64,000 nucleotides of DNA from Paenibacillus sp. FSL R5-0912 (GCF_000758605.1 NZ_CP009282.1:3472001-3536000); one strand, 5' to 3'. Shown: positions 1 through 8,986, counted from the stretch's first letter. Numbers and translations are program-made. The notes: a model not told the origin generated them from the letters alone.

Positions 1-141
1 TGCCACGGGAAGTTTCAACTGTTAATTTGAATATCTCAAAATAACTTTATAGATGAAACGCTTAAATAAACATTTCTTGCGTCTGGGCCATTCACGGCAG
101 ACTTCTCTACATGATAATATAGAAACGGTATTGTCCATTTC

Positions 142-615
142 ATGCGATTGGCGGTGAAGGGAATATTTACTTTGATTGGAAGTGTGGTGCTGTTTCTGCT
201 GTTCGCCGCCGGAATTATTGCCTTTCAGAACAGCAGAATGCTTGCTGAACGGGAGAATGATTCATCCAGAGCCTACACCGGCCATTTGATGTATTCTGTA
301 TATCATCAGACTTTCTCTCCAAATGAGGAGTTGCCGGAAGCAGTCCCTTTGTTTCAATTCACACTGTTTGACGGGGCGGACGAAGAGTCCTTCATCACGC
401 ATGCGCTGTGCAGGGTTGCTGCCGGACGGGGCGAGATGGTGTTATCCGACGCGCAGAATTATATGCTCAGCAATCTCAGCCAGGCCGCGCTGCAGGGAGT
501 CCGGTTTGAACATTTATCTTTTCCGGGCAAGGCTGCCCGCAGGGGGGAGAAGGAATTGATTAAAGCGCTGGAGACTGCGGCGAAACAGGAGGCCGAACAT
601 GCAAATCACCGTTAA
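142..615 (+). CDS. hypothetical membrane-anchored protein
   Basis: A 157-residue protein that I do not recognise. It has one clear N-terminal membrane segment (about residues 8-28, rich in I, L, V, F) followed by a mainly hydrophilic outer or cytoplasmic domain ending in a Lys/Glu/Ala-rich tail, so a single-pass membrane protein is likely. No ribosome site precedes the ATG; a TTG about 30 bases further in, behind GAAGGGA, is a credible alternative start. Its last 17 bases overlap the macrodomain gene that follows, which implies co-transcription and translational coupling. Function cannot be assigned from sequence. Confidence 0.6.
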   Translation: MRLAVKGIFTLIGSVVLFLLFAAGIIAFQNSRMLAERENDSSRAYTGHLMYSVYHQTFSPNEELPEAVPLFQFTLFDGADEESFITHALCRVAAGRGEMVLSDAQNYMLSNLSQAALQGVRFEHLSFPGKAARRGEKELIKALETAAKQEAEHANHR

Positions 616-1153
616 CAATGTAGTGATTTCAGTAAGTGAAGGCGATATTACCGCCTGGCAGGGTGAGATGATTGTGAATGCATCCAACTCAGGTCTCTAC
701 GGGGGCGGGGGAGTGGACGGGGCGATTCACCGGGCAGGCGGACCCCGCATTGCGGAAGAATGCGCTGTAATCCGGCAGAAGCAAGGCGGAATACTCCCGG
801 GACAAGCCGCGGTAACCACAGCAGGTCTTCTCCCGTTCCGGGGAATCATTCATACTGTAGGACCGATTTGGAAAGGGGGCACTGCAGGCGAGACGGCTAT
901 TTTATCCCAATGTTATAGCAGCAGCCTCAGTCTGGCATGCTCCTACGGAGCACGGAGTGTGGCCTTTCCGAACATCAGTACCGGAATATTTAACTTTCCC
1001 AAAGAGCTGGCCTGCAAGACGGCGCTGGATTCAGTCGTCACTTATGTGCGTGAACGGACATCCGCGGAGCTCCCGCTGCAGCGGATTGAATTTATCTGCT
1101 TTGAACATGACAATGCCATATTGTATGAGGCCATGCTCAACGATTATATCTGA
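599..1153 (+). CDS. macrodomain protein (O-acetyl-ADP-ribose deacetylase-like)
   Basis: A 184-residue single macrodomain, the usual length for the stand-alone MacroD/YmdB family. The ADP-ribose-binding loop VNASNS (residues 26-31), the Gly-rich catalytic loop GGGGVDGAIHRAGG (35-48, with the conserved Asp40), IHTVGPIW and the phosphate-loop-like AFPNISTGIFNFP are all present. Members hydrolyse O-acetyl-ADP-ribose or remove ADP-ribose from proteins in the cytosol. The gene starts inside the end of the membrane-anchored hypothetical, so the two are probably one operon. All key residues are present, so the family call is firm; the in vivo substrate is not known. Confidence 0.9.
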   Translation: MQITVNNVVISVSEGDITAWQGEMIVNASNSGLYGGGGVDGAIHRAGGPRIAEECAVIRQKQGGILPGQAAVTTAGLLPFRGIIHTVGPIWKGGTAGETAILSQCYSSSLSLACSYGARSVAFPNISTGIFNFPKELACKTALDSVVTYVRERTSAELPLQRIEFICFEHDNAILYEAMLNDYI

Positions 1154-1214
1154 GCTGACAGTGTAGGCCTGCCTGCTGATCTGTTCGGGCTTACATATTG
1201 TCCTTAACTATCCG

Positions 1215-1412
1215 TTAGGCGTGATATTTACCCGTGGGTGCGTTCAGTACCCATTCGAGCATCATCATCATATCTTCCAGCCGGGTTAGCTGGACATTCA
1301 GCGCTGCCCGCTGCGGATCACCGGCAGACAAGGGTGCCAGCCGCGACTCCAGAGATCTGCGCTGAAGCGTCAATTCGTTGATTTTGGATTGAATCTGATT
1401 TTCGGTTCTCAT
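1215..1412 (-). CDS. small conserved-looking coiled-coil protein
   Basis: A 65-residue protein on the minus strand, preceded by an AGGAGGATTCC-type ribosome site that supports the ATG. It is almost all charged and Leu/Met-containing helix with heptad-like spacing (QIQSKINELTLQRRSLESRL, then LTRLEDMMMMLEWVL), so it probably forms a short helical hairpin or coiled coil. No known domain is seen. It lies between two plus-strand units and is transcribed alone, divergently from rpiA. Confidence 0.6.
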   Translation of the reverse strand: MRTENQIQSKINELTLQRRSLESRLAPLSAGDPQRAALNVQLTRLEDMMMMLEWVLNAPTGKYHA

Positions 1413-1478
1413 CCGGAATCCTCCTGGTGTGCATTATTGTACTTGGTTCATTATAACGGATAACATGGGGGTAATAAA

Positions 1479-2165
1479 ATGAGTATCAATGTTAAGCAGC
1501 TGGCAGCAGAGAAAGCCGTCGAGTACGTGCAGGACGGAATGAAGGTAGGGCTGGGTACGGGTTCTACGGCTTACTGGGCCATCCGCAAGCTGGGTGAACG
1601 TGTTAGCGAAGGCTTAAACATCACGGCAGTGGCAACCTCGCAGGCTTCGGAGGATCAGGCCCGTGAGCTGGGGATTCCGCTGGTTGCTTTTGGCGAAGTG
1701 GATTCTCTGGATCTGACCATTGACGGCGCGGATGAGCTTGATGGTGCACTGCAGCTGATCAAAGGGGGAGGCGGAGCGCTTCTCCGCGAGAAGATTGTTG
1801 CGATGGGCAGCACCCGTATGATTGTGGTAGCAGATGAGAGCAAGGCAGTGACCACACTTGGCAAATTCCCTCTGCCGGTTGAGATCGTGCCGTTTGCCTG
1901 GGAATGGACTGTCGCTGACCTGGCCAAGCTTGGCTGTAAGCCGGAGCTGCGCCGCAGCGGCGGTGAGCTGTATAAGACGGATAACGGCAACTACATTGCT
2001 GACTGCCGCTTCGAGGCTATTGACTCTGCTGCTGATCTGGCGCTTGCCCTCCAGCGTATTCCAGGAGTCGTGGAGCACGGGCTGTTCATCGGTATTGCCG
2101 ATATGGCAGTGATCGGCAAAAATGACGGCACCATTGAAATCATTGAAGGTGAGAGCAATCTCTAA
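1479..2165 (+). CDS. rpiA: ribose-5-phosphate isomerase A
   Basis: A 228-residue RpiA, normal length. It interconverts ribose 5-phosphate and ribulose 5-phosphate in the non-oxidative pentose phosphate pathway in the cytosol. The signature segments are all visible: the phosphate loop GLGTGSTA near residue 26, the catalytic Asp motif DGADELD near 86, and KGGGGALLREK near 99. The start follows GGGGG with a 7-base gap. A VanZ-like gene begins inside its last codons, so they are probably co-transcribed, though no functional link between them is known. Confidence 0.96.
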   Translation: MSINVKQLAAEKAVEYVQDGMKVGLGTGSTAYWAIRKLGERVSEGLNITAVATSQASEDQARELGIPLVAFGEVDSLDLTIDGADELDGALQLIKGGGGALLREKIVAMGSTRMIVVADESKAVTTLGKFPLPVEIVPFAWEWTVADLAKLGCKPELRRSGGELYKTDNGNYIADCRFEAIDSAADLALALQRIPGVVEHGLFIGIADMAVIGKNDGTIEIIEGESNL

Positions 2166-2664
2166 CACGCGTAAACACCGGCGGAAAGGAAAACCGGCGG
2201 CAAACAGACAGAAGCTGCCCCCGGGGCGGCGGATACTGGCCTGGCTGCTGCTACTCATATACAGTGCAGTGCTGATCTACTGGATGTTTCTCGGCTTTGG
2301 ACGGACGGTTCAGACGGAGGGGCCGCTGCGCTACAATCTGGAGCCGCTGCGCACAATGCGTTTGTATTTTGATATGAGTAACGGAGTGTCTTACTCAGGG
2401 CGGGTGGTCAACCTGTTGGGTAATGTTGCTGTGTTTGTGCCTTTTGGCATCCTGCTGCCTCTGGTTAGCACCGCCTACCGCTCATTGCTGCGGTTAACGC
2501 TAGTATCCGTTCTATGTATAATAGTGCTTGAGCTGATGCAAATGCTGCTGCGGGCGGGCAGCCTGGATATTGATGACCTGCTGCTTAATCTGCTGGGGGT
2601 ATGGGCGGGATATGCACTGCTGCGTGTTAAACAAACTTTTAGGAGGTCACATAATGTTGATTGA
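2122..2664 (+). CDS. VanZ-like family membrane protein
   Basis: A protein of up to 180 residues with a basic N-terminus and four predicted membrane segments. The VanZ-like hallmarks are present: an N-terminal segment LLLLIYSAVLIYWMFLGFG, an NLEPLRTM loop, NLLGNVAVFVPFGILLP, and a C-terminal D-rich turn DIDDLLLNLLGVW. VanZ-like proteins include the teicoplanin-resistance accessory protein, but most chromosomal members have no known role. The start is uncertain because no ribosome site stands before the ATG inside rpiA; GTG or TTG codons slightly downstream (about 2134-2149) are alternatives. Its end overlaps the acetyltransferase start by 11 bases. Confidence 0.85.
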   Translation: MTAPLKSLKVRAISNTRKHRRKGKPAANRQKLPPGRRILAWLLLLIYSAVLIYWMFLGFGRTVQTEGPLRYNLEPLRTMRLYFDMSNGVSYSGRVVNLLGNVAVFVPFGILLPLVSTAYRSLLRLTLVSVLCIIVLELMQMLLRAGSLDIDDLLLNLLGVWAGYALLRVKQTFRRSHNVD

Positions 2665-3094
2665 TTTGAAGCCACTTGTCGGAACACCTGAGGTGAACGA
2701 ACTGCTGGCTTATGCGGTTATAGATGATCCGGATGCGCTGGAGCGCACGTCGGCAGAATACCGGGAGCAAGCGGCGCTGCAGCTATGCGGCTGGGAGGAG
2801 GAAGGGCTGCTGCTCGGCCTCACCGGCTTTGAAGAGACTGAAGACGGTTCGCTGGATATCCGCCATATTGCAGTGCTGCCGGAGAACCGGGGCAAGGGCT
2901 ATGCGCGGGGGATGATTCTGGAACTGGTGACGACCCGTCAGCCGCGTTATCTGGTGGCGGAGACCGAAGATGAGATTGCCGCGGATTTCTATCGCAGCCT
3001 TGGATTTATGGTATACAGCCTGGGCGAGAATGCAGCCGGAATCGAAATATTCCGCTGTGTGTACGAGGTTGAAGAGACCGAGGACGAGGAGTAG
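2654..3094 (+). CDS. GNAT-family N-acetyltransferase
   Basis: A 146-residue GCN5-related acetyltransferase. The start is set by AGGAGG at 2641-2646. The acetyl-CoA-binding motif A is seen as IRHIAVLPENRGKGYARGMI, followed by the ADFYRSLGFMVYSLGE motif typical of the C-terminal half. The C-terminus is a run of Glu/Asp (EVEETEDEE), and the protein is strongly acidic overall. It overlaps the VanZ-like gene, so it closes the rpiA-vanZ-GNAT unit; a terminator follows. The acetyl acceptor cannot be told from sequence. Confidence 0.88.
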   Translation: MLIDLKPLVGTPEVNELLAYAVIDDPDALERTSAEYREQAALQLCGWEEEGLLLGLTGFEETEDGSLDIRHIAVLPENRGKGYARGMILELVTTRQPRYLVAETEDEIAADFYRSLGFMVYSLGENAAGIEIFRCVYEVEETEDEE

Positions 3095-3151
3095 AGCGGA
3101 AAGGCTGGCATCAACGTAACAGAACATCACAGACAGAACATACCGGAAGAG

Positions 3152-3192
3152 AACAGCCATTCAGCACTTTACGGTGCAGGGTGGCTGTTTTT
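3152..3192 (+). terminator. rho-independent terminator after the acetyltransferase
   Basis: The arms AACAGCCA (3152-3159) and TGGCTGTT (3182-3189) pair around a loop that itself can fold (GCAC/GTGC), and a short T run follows. It closes the rpiA to GNAT unit. Confidence 0.75.
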
Positions 3193-3222
3193 GCGATGGA
3201 ATGTAAAATTCATGATGAGCGG

Positions 3223-3251
3223 TTGACTTTTTAAGATTAGGACAATATAGT
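3223..3251 (+). promoter_or_regulatory. sigma-A promoter of marR-mmpL operon
   Basis: TTGACT (3223-3228) and TATAGT (3246-3251) are separated by exactly 17 bases, close to the vegetative consensus. It lies 56 bases upstream of the MarR start and its -10 box runs into the operator-like repeats described next. Confidence 0.7.
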
Positions 3252-3280
3252 TTTACTGTGAAACTGTTCTACACGTGAAC
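3250..3280 (+). promoter_or_regulatory. tandem MarR operator-like palindromes
   Basis: Two related 15-base imperfect palindromes stand one base apart: GTTTTACTGTGAAAC (3250-3264) and GTTCTACACGTGAAC (3266-3280). Both read GTTyTAC at the left and end in (G/A)AAC. They overlap the end of the -10 box and the start region, where a repressor would block transcription. The adjacent marR gene suggests autoregulation; this is inference. Confidence 0.55.
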
Positions 3281-3306
3281 TATTATTTCGTAAAGGAGGA
3301 ACCCGC

Positions 3307-3759
3307 ATGAAAAAAGATGCAGAGGAATGGATCAACCGTTACGTGGACGCATATATGGTGGTTACCAGGCAGATTAACGCCAGGCTCAGGGATATTTTTG
3401 GCGAAGGGCTGACGAATGACCAGTTCCTGATCCTCCGGCTGATTGCCGGACAGGAGAAATGTACTTCCACCTATCTGGCTGAGGCTGTAGCGGTGGGCAA
3501 AAGCTCAATTACGGCTATTATCAACCGGCTGGACGAAGCGGGAATGATTGAGCGGACCCGTGATGAGAATGACCGCCGGCAGGTGTATCTGACGATGACC
3601 GAGCATGGCAAAAGTGTCTACAGCACTTCTGAGAAGCAGATGCAGGAGGTTATCTCCCCCTACTTGTTCCACTTCGAGGATCACGATATCGAGCGGTTTA
3701 TTACGATGTTTGAGAAGCTGGCATTTTTGATGCAGGAACCAGGAGGTAGACAAAATTGA
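3307..3759 (+). CDS. MarR-family transcriptional regulator
   Basis: A 150-residue MarR regulator with the winged helix in the middle: DQFLILRLIAGQ, then STYLAEAVAVGKSSITAIIN as the recognition region, and the wing ERTRDENDRRQVYLTMTEHG carrying the conserved DxRxxxxxLT pattern. AAAGGAGGA precedes the ATG. It dimerises and usually represses its own operon until a ligand binds. It overlaps the MMPL exporter start by four bases, a layout typical of a drug- or lipid-responsive repressor controlling its exporter. Confidence 0.93.
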   Translation: MKKDAEEWINRYVDAYMVVTRQINARLRDIFGEGLTNDQFLILRLIAGQEKCTSTYLAEAVAVGKSSITAIINRLDEAGMIERTRDENDRRQVYLTMTEHGKSVYSTSEKQMQEVISPYLFHFEDHDIERFITMFEKLAFLMQEPGGRQN

Positions 3760-6700
3760 GAACTATTTTAAAAGCAAGATGGGCAATTATCGCTATTTGG
3801 CTGGCGGTGGCAGTAGTGCTATTCCTGACCGCCCCGGCTATGTCTGATCTGGTACGGGAGAAGGGGCAGATCTCGGTCCCGGCAGGATACACTTCGTCAA
3901 AAGCCGCCGAAATCATGAAGGAAGTGGCAGAAGCCAAAGGCGGGGAAACCGTACATCAGGTTGCGCTTGTGTTCAACAAGCCAGAGGGCCTGCAGGCTGC
4001 GGACACCGAGAGTATTAAGCAAGGCGTTGAGAAGCTGGCGGCGAATAAGGCTTCCCTGAATCTCAGTGCGATCACCGATCCTTTTACACAGCCTGAACTT
4101 AAGGATACCCTTATTGCCAAAGACGGCAATACAATCATGGTTGCTTTGTCGGTGCAGGGCGGAGAAGAAGAGGTTAAAGAGCTGCCGGCCAAGGCCGGGG
4201 CATTGCTGGGGGACGTCACCGCTGATCATTATATGACCAGTGAAGGGCTGATTACAGAAGATACGATTGCCAGCTCTGAAGCCGGGCTGAAGAAGTCGGA
4301 ATACATTACAGTTGTCTTTATTCTGCTCATTCTGTTCGTTGTGTTCCGCTCGTTCGTAGCGCCGTTTGTGCCGCTGTTAACCGTGGGGCTGAGTTATATT
4401 GTGTCACAGTCGGTTGTGGCTTTTCTGGTGGACCGGTTTGATTTCCCCCTGTCCACGTTCACACAGATTTTCATGGTCGCTGTTATGTTCGGGATCGGGA
4501 CGGATTACTGCATTCTGCTGATCAGCCGGTTCAAGGAAGAGCTTGCCCATTCCGAGGATACGACAAGTGCCATTATCTCTACTTACCGTAAAGCGGGCGG
4601 TACCGTATTCTATTCAGGGCTGGCGGTGTTCGTCGGATTCCTGGCGATCGGCCTGTCCAAATTCATGCTGTACCGTTCAGCGGTCGCGGTAGCTGTCGGG
4701 ATTGCCGTGATGCTGCTGGCGCTCGTGACGATTGTACCGTTCTTCATGGCGGTGCTGGGCCAAAAGCTGTTCTGGCCGTCACGCGGCAAGCTGGAGCACA
4801 GCGAGAGCCGGATTTGGGGGGCGGCAGGCTCCTTCTCCCTGAAGAGACCCTGGGCTGCGCTGCTGATTGTGGCAGTCATCGTTGTACCGTTCCTGCTTAC
4901 ATACAGCGGGAAGCTGAGCTTCAACAGCATGGATGAAATCGGCTCGGATTACGCGTCGGTCAAAGGCTTCAACATGATCTCGGAGAGCTTCGGTCCGGGT
5001 GAGTCGATGCCGGGCAAGATTGTCATTAAGAATGATGACCGGATGGATACGGCTGAATATATGGGCCTGGCCGAGAAAATCAGCCGTGAGCTGGAAAAGG
5101 TGGACGGAGTCAAGGCTGTGCGCAGCATGTCCCGTCCAACCGGGGAGCAAATTAATGACTTCCTGATCCCTACCCAGGTCGCTACGCTCGCCGACGGGCT
5201 GGATCAGAGCAATGAAGGCTTAACCAAAATTCAGAGCGGGCTTGCTGAAGCAAGCGAGCAGCTGAAAGAGAATGGGCCGAAACTTACAGAGGCCGTATCC
5301 GGGAGCGCCAAGCTGACGGAAGGTACAGCTGAGCTCAAGGCAGGCATCGATGCGCTGGGTGACGGCCTGTCACGTATTGAGAACGGAATCCGCAGCGGAT
5401 CAGCCGGAGCCGGAGAGATTAAGACCGGCCTCTCGCAGGCGGCGGCAAGCGCGAAACAGCTGGCAGCGGCCAATACGGCACTGCTCGAAGGCTACAAGAA
5501 GATCGGAAGCGGCCTGACGGCGCTGGATGGAGGGCTTGCCGGCCTGCAGACACAGCTTCAGGGTGTTGCCGATGCACTGACAGGCCTGCAAGGCTCCTTC
5601 ACCGGACTTGAGTCCGCGCATCCGGAGCTGCTGCAGGATATCAATTACCAGACGATCAAAGGTACAGTGACGCAGAGCGGCGCTGGAGCTGCAGGGCTGG
5701 CCGGAGGGCTGGGCCAGATTTCAGCCCAGCTCAAAGGGGCGGCAGCAGGGCTGAGCGAAGCCAATGCCGGTTATGTCAAAGCGGCAGCAGGCCAATCCGC
5801 GCTGGCGAAGGGGCTGGATCAGCTGGTGGCCGGTATCGGCCAACTGCAATCCGGCCTGAATCAGGCGGCAGACGGACAGGAGCAGATTGTCGGCAAGCTT
5901 CCGTCCATCACCAGCGGGCTGGATCAGCTGCAAGGCGGACAGCAGCAGCTCGCGGACGGTTTCGGTGAGCTTACAGGCCAGCTTGGCCAGCTGCAGGGCG
6001 GACTTACCCAAAGTGCGGATGGCCTGGGACAAATTACTGGCGGCCTGAGTTCCGCGCAGGATTATCTTAAGCAGATTCAGGATGCCAAGGATGACGAGCT
6101 GAGCGGGTTCTTCGTACCGGCAGAGGCGCTTGAAGCTGACGGTATTCAGCAGGTATTTGATACCTATCTGTCCGGAGACCGTAAGGTCATGACACTGGAT
6201 GTTGTATTCGCTGAGAATCCATACAGTGCTGAAGCCATTGACAGTGTCGGAGATATCCAGGCTGCAGTGGACCGTGCTGTGGCCGGTACGAAGCTGGAAA
6301 ATGCGGAGACAGCCATGAGCGGCGTGACCAGCACCTACAGCGATTTGCAGAAAATCTCTAATGAGGATTACACGCGGACCGTGATTCTGATGCTGGGCGG
6401 TATTTTCATTATATTGGTGCTGCTGCTCCGGTCAATCATTATGCCACTGTATCTGATTATCTCACTGCTGATTACCTACTTTACAGCACTGGGCGTAACG
6501 GAGGCGATCTTCGTCCATCTGCTGAACTATTCCGGGATCACCTGGACGACTCCATTCTTCAGCTTCGTCATGCTGATTGCCCTCGGGGTAGATTATAGTA
6601 TCTTCCTGATGGCCCGGTTCAATGAGAATAAAACATGGGATGTGCGTGAAGCCATTCTGCATGCCATGCGGAATATGGGAACGGTAATTCTGTCAGCCGT

Positions 6701-6914
6701 TGTTATTCTTGGCGGAACCTTCGCCTCGATGTATCCTTCAGGGGTGCTGTCGATGATGCAGATTGCCACCGTGGTGCTATCTGGTCTGGCCCTGTACGCA
6801 TTGCTGTTCCTTCCGTTCTTCGTGCCGGTAATGGTGCGGATGTTCGGCCGGGCCAACTGGTGGCCGTTCAGTACGGCAGCTGCAGAGGAACAACCCAAAT
6901 CCCTGAATCTCTAA
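3756..6914 (+). CDS. MMPL-family RND-type exporter (YdgH-like)
   Basis: A 1052-residue membrane transporter starting at TTG behind AGGAGG (3741-3746). It has two MMPL halves, each a large extracytoplasmic loop plus six membrane segments, with the proton-relay type signatures GIGTDYCILLISRF (first half) and ALGVDYSIFLMARF (second half). Between the halves, about residues 480-780, lies a long alpha-helical stretch of repeating GL-x-x-L-x-x-G units (for example LDQLQGGQQQLADGFGELTG), probably an extended extracellular coiled coil as in YhgE/Pip-type proteins. MMPL proteins export lipids or amphipathic compounds by proton motive force. The coupled marR suggests an inducible efflux role; the substrate is unknown. 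Confidence 0.92.
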   Translation: MRTILKARWAIIAIWLAVAVVLFLTAPAMSDLVREKGQISVPAGYTSSKAAEIMKEVAEAKGGETVHQVALVFNKPEGLQAADTESIKQGVEKLAANKASLNLSAITDPFTQPELKDTLIAKDGNTIMVALSVQGGEEEVKELPAKAGALLGDVTADHYMTSEGLITEDTIASSEAGLKKSEYITVVFILLILFVVFRSFVAPFVPLLTVGLSYIVSQSVVAFLVDRFDFPLSTFTQIFMVAVMFGIGTDYCILLISRFKEELAHSEDTTSAIISTYRKAGGTVFYSGLAVFVGFLAIGLSKFMLYRSAVAVAVGIAVMLLALVTIVPFFMAVLGQKLFWPSRGKLEHSESRIWGAAGSFSLKRPWAALLIVAVIVVPFLLTYSGKLSFNSMDEIGSDYASVKGFNMISESFGPGESMPGKIVIKNDDRMDTAEYMGLAEKISRELEKVDGVKAVRSMSRPTGEQINDFLIPTQVATLADGLDQSNEGLTKIQSGLAEASEQLKENGPKLTEAVSGSAKLTEGTAELKAGIDALGDGLSRIENGIRSGSAGAGEIKTGLSQAAASAKQLAAANTALLEGYKKIGSGLTALDGGLAGLQTQLQGVADALTGLQGSFTGLESAHPELLQDINYQTIKGTVTQSGAGAAGLAGGLGQISAQLKGAAAGLSEANAGYVKAAAGQSALAKGLDQLVAGIGQLQSGLNQAADGQEQIVGKLPSITSGLDQLQGGQQQLADGFGELTGQLGQLQGGLTQSADGLGQITGGLSSAQDYLKQIQDAKDDELSGFFVPAEALEADGIQQVFDTYLSGDRKVMTLDVVFAENPYSAEAIDSVGDIQAAVDRAVAGTKLENAETAMSGVTSTYSDLQKISNEDYTRTVILMLGGIFIILVLLLRSIIMPLYLIISLLITYFTALGVTEAIFVHLLNYSGITWTTPFFSFVMLIALGVDYSIFLMARFNENKTWDVREAILHAMRNMGTVILSAVVILGGTFASMYPSGVLSMMQIATVVLSGLALYALLFLPFFVPVMVRMFGRANWWPFSTAAAEEQPKSLNL

Positions 6915-6962
6915 GGAGCTCTAAATCCCTGAACTTGAGATAACGGTTCCTGTAAAATAACA

Positions 6963-7010
6963 CAAACAACCTCCGGGGCACGGTAACGTGCAGCAGCCGG
7001 AGGTTGTTTG
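6963..7010. terminator. bidirectional terminator
   Basis: A perfect 14-base inverted repeat, CAAACAACCTCCGG (6963-6976) and CCGGAGGTTGTTTG (6997-7010), sits between the convergent MMPL and TPR genes and can serve both. Confidence 0.75.
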
Positions 7011-7044
7011 CGGTAAAGGTCCTGTATCATTAATAATAAGCCGC

Positions 7045-7716
7045 TCAGCGCAGCTTGGCGAAATAGCTGCGCAGCGCCCAGCCGCGTTCCTGGCGTTTCT
7101 TGTATTTGGGCAAGGTGCGGTAGACGGCAAGCGATTCGGCAAAAGCACGCTTGGCATCTTCCCCGCGCCCCAAAGCCTTGTACATGGAACCCGCCAGATA
7201 ATAAGCTTCGCTGGAGGAGGTCTGAATCTCCTGGAATTGGCTCACATAGTGGAGTGCCTTGTCATGGTCTACATGCCGGAAGGTTTCGGCAAGTCGAAGG
7301 TAGGGCTGCCCGTATTGCGCCCTGCGGTTGATCTCCAGTCCCTTGAGCATCTGGGCTTCTCCTTCGGGAAGCTGGCCCAGCTTGAGGTTAGCATATCCCA
7401 GCTCCACCCAATACTCAGCCGATGTTTCGTAACGGTCAACAATTGCTGTCAGAAGCTCCTTGGACTCGCTGTAGCGTTTGCGCTCTGTCATCAGCCGGGC
7501 CAGATCGAATTTGGCGGTTACATCGTTCGGGTTCTGTGCAATGGTCAAGCGCAGTTTGGAAATCTGGCGGCTGCGGCGGAAAGGCTTGGAGAAGCTGGGC
7601 AGAATGCCTACATAACGGCGGTCTACAAAATATAGAACGACGAGCAGAATGATCAGGGCCAGAAATGGATTGCCGAGCAGACGGTACAGCAGCAGGAAAC
7701 CTAGAAATTTAATCAT
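7045..7716 (-). CDS. membrane-anchored TPR-repeat protein
   Basis: A 223-residue protein beginning MIKFLGFLLLYRLLG; GGAGGG lies upstream on the minus strand, and longer in-frame starts lack a site. An N-terminal hydrophobic region (residues 2-32, with a second segment LALIILLVVLYFV) anchors it, and the rest is a row of TPR-like helices with the pattern W/Y-xx-LG-xx-Y/A, e.g. YWVELGYANLKLGQLPEGEA and AYYLAGSMYKALGRGEDAKR. Such proteins scaffold complexes at the membrane. The partner is not evident from the neighbours. Confidence 0.85.
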   Translation of the reverse strand: MIKFLGFLLLYRLLGNPFLALIILLVVLYFVDRRYVGILPSFSKPFRRSRQISKLRLTIAQNPNDVTAKFDLARLMTERKRYSESKELLTAIVDRYETSAEYWVELGYANLKLGQLPEGEAQMLKGLEINRRAQYGQPYLRLAETFRHVDHDKALHYVSQFQEIQTSSSEAYYLAGSMYKALGRGEDAKRAFAESLAVYRTLPKYKKRQERGWALRSYFAKLR

Positions 7717-7963
7717 GGATAATGAATTCCCTCCGTTATGGTTGTGTTTATGTAAGCTTCCTGCAAGAATTAGAGCAGTATGGCAGGGCAATTATACCAT
7801 ATCCTCCTTTTTTAAGGCCATGGCCTTATTATGCAGTGTTAATGGCACTACAATTGACAGCCCGTAGGGTAAGACTTAAGCTTTGTGTACAATGATATTG
7901 TCTCATAGCTATATATGCTCTTACATATTGGATTCAATTAATTCTCTGAGAGAAGGATGAACT

Positions 7964-8965
7964 ATGGAGACACTGACAAGCAAGGTCAATTTACGCCTGC
8001 TGGGGCAGTCGGATTTATCCGTATCGCCGCTTGGACTCGGCTGCTGGCAGTTCAGCCGGGGAAGCGGCATCGTGGGCCGCTACTGGAGTAATCTCACTGA
8101 TGCGGATATTCTGGATATTGTACGGGTCAGCCTGGAAGGCGGCATGAACTGGGTCGATACGGCAGAAATCTATGGAGGGGGCAAATCGGAAGAGGCGCTG
8201 GCTCATGTGCTGGATCAGCTCCGGAAGGAAGGCAACCCGCATGCCGCACCGCTGATCGCTACCAAGTGGTGGCCGTTGCTGCGGACAGCCGGCTCCATTA
8301 CCGCAACGATTGACCAGCGCATCGCCTGTCTGGGAGGAAGAGGAATTGATCTGTATCAGATTCATCAGCCGTTCTCCTTATCCTCCATTGCCAGTGAGAT
8401 GAAAGCTATGGCTGGACTTGTGGGGGCAGGCAAAATCCGTTATGTGGGCGTAAGCAATTATTCCGCCAAGCAGATGGTGGAGGCACACCGGCTGTTGAAA
8501 ACCTTCGGGCTCCCGCTGGTATCCAATCAGGTCAAATACAATCTGCTGCACCGCAATATCGATCAGAATGGGACTCTGGCCGCTGCCAAGGAGCTGGGGA
8601 TTTCCATTATCGCCTACTCTCCATTGCAGCAAGGCATCCTGACCGGTCGCTTCCACAATGATCCGTCGCAGATTGCTGCAGTCTCCCGGATACGGCGGAT
8701 GCAATCGGGTCTGGACGATGCCGGTCTGACCCGCAGTAAGCCGCTGATTGATTCTCTGGGTAAGCTGGCAGAGAAATATGAGGTGACACCGGGCCAGGTA
8801 GCCCTTAACTGGCTCATTCATTATCATGGCGACACCGTAGTTGCCATCCCGGGAGCATCCAAAGCCCGCCATGCCCGGGAGAATATCGGTGCCATGGCCT
8901 TCCGGCTAAACCAGGAGGAGCTGGGACTGCTGGATGAAGCATCCTGGGCAGCACTGAAGAGATAA
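7964..8965 (+). CDS. aldo/keto reductase
   Basis: A 333-residue NAD(P)H-dependent oxidoreductase of the aldo/keto reductase family with a TIM-barrel fold. The catalytic tetrad is visible: Asp in WVDTAEIYGGG with its Tyr, Lys in IATKWW, and His in LYQIHQP. The NADP-site segments VGVSNYSAKQM, SNQVKYNLLHR and AIPGASKARHARENI are in the expected order. The start has AGAAGGA upstream. It is monocistronic, with its own terminator. The physiological carbonyl substrate is unknown. Confidence 0.93.
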   Translation: METLTSKVNLRLLGQSDLSVSPLGLGCWQFSRGSGIVGRYWSNLTDADILDIVRVSLEGGMNWVDTAEIYGGGKSEEALAHVLDQLRKEGNPHAAPLIATKWWPLLRTAGSITATIDQRIACLGGRGIDLYQIHQPFSLSSIASEMKAMAGLVGAGKIRYVGVSNYSAKQMVEAHRLLKTFGLPLVSNQVKYNLLHRNIDQNGTLAAAKELGISIIAYSPLQQGILTGRFHNDPSQIAAVSRIRRMQSGLDDAGLTRSKPLIDSLGKLAEKYEVTPGQVALNWLIHYHGDTVVAIPGASKARHARENIGAMAFRLNQEELGLLDEASWAALKR

Positions 8966-8986
8966 GCGGTAATTGTGTTTGTACAT

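Noticed and set aside
53..157. A 34-codon open frame before the first gene
   Set aside because: It has no ribosome site, overlaps the next gene and shows no protein-like composition.
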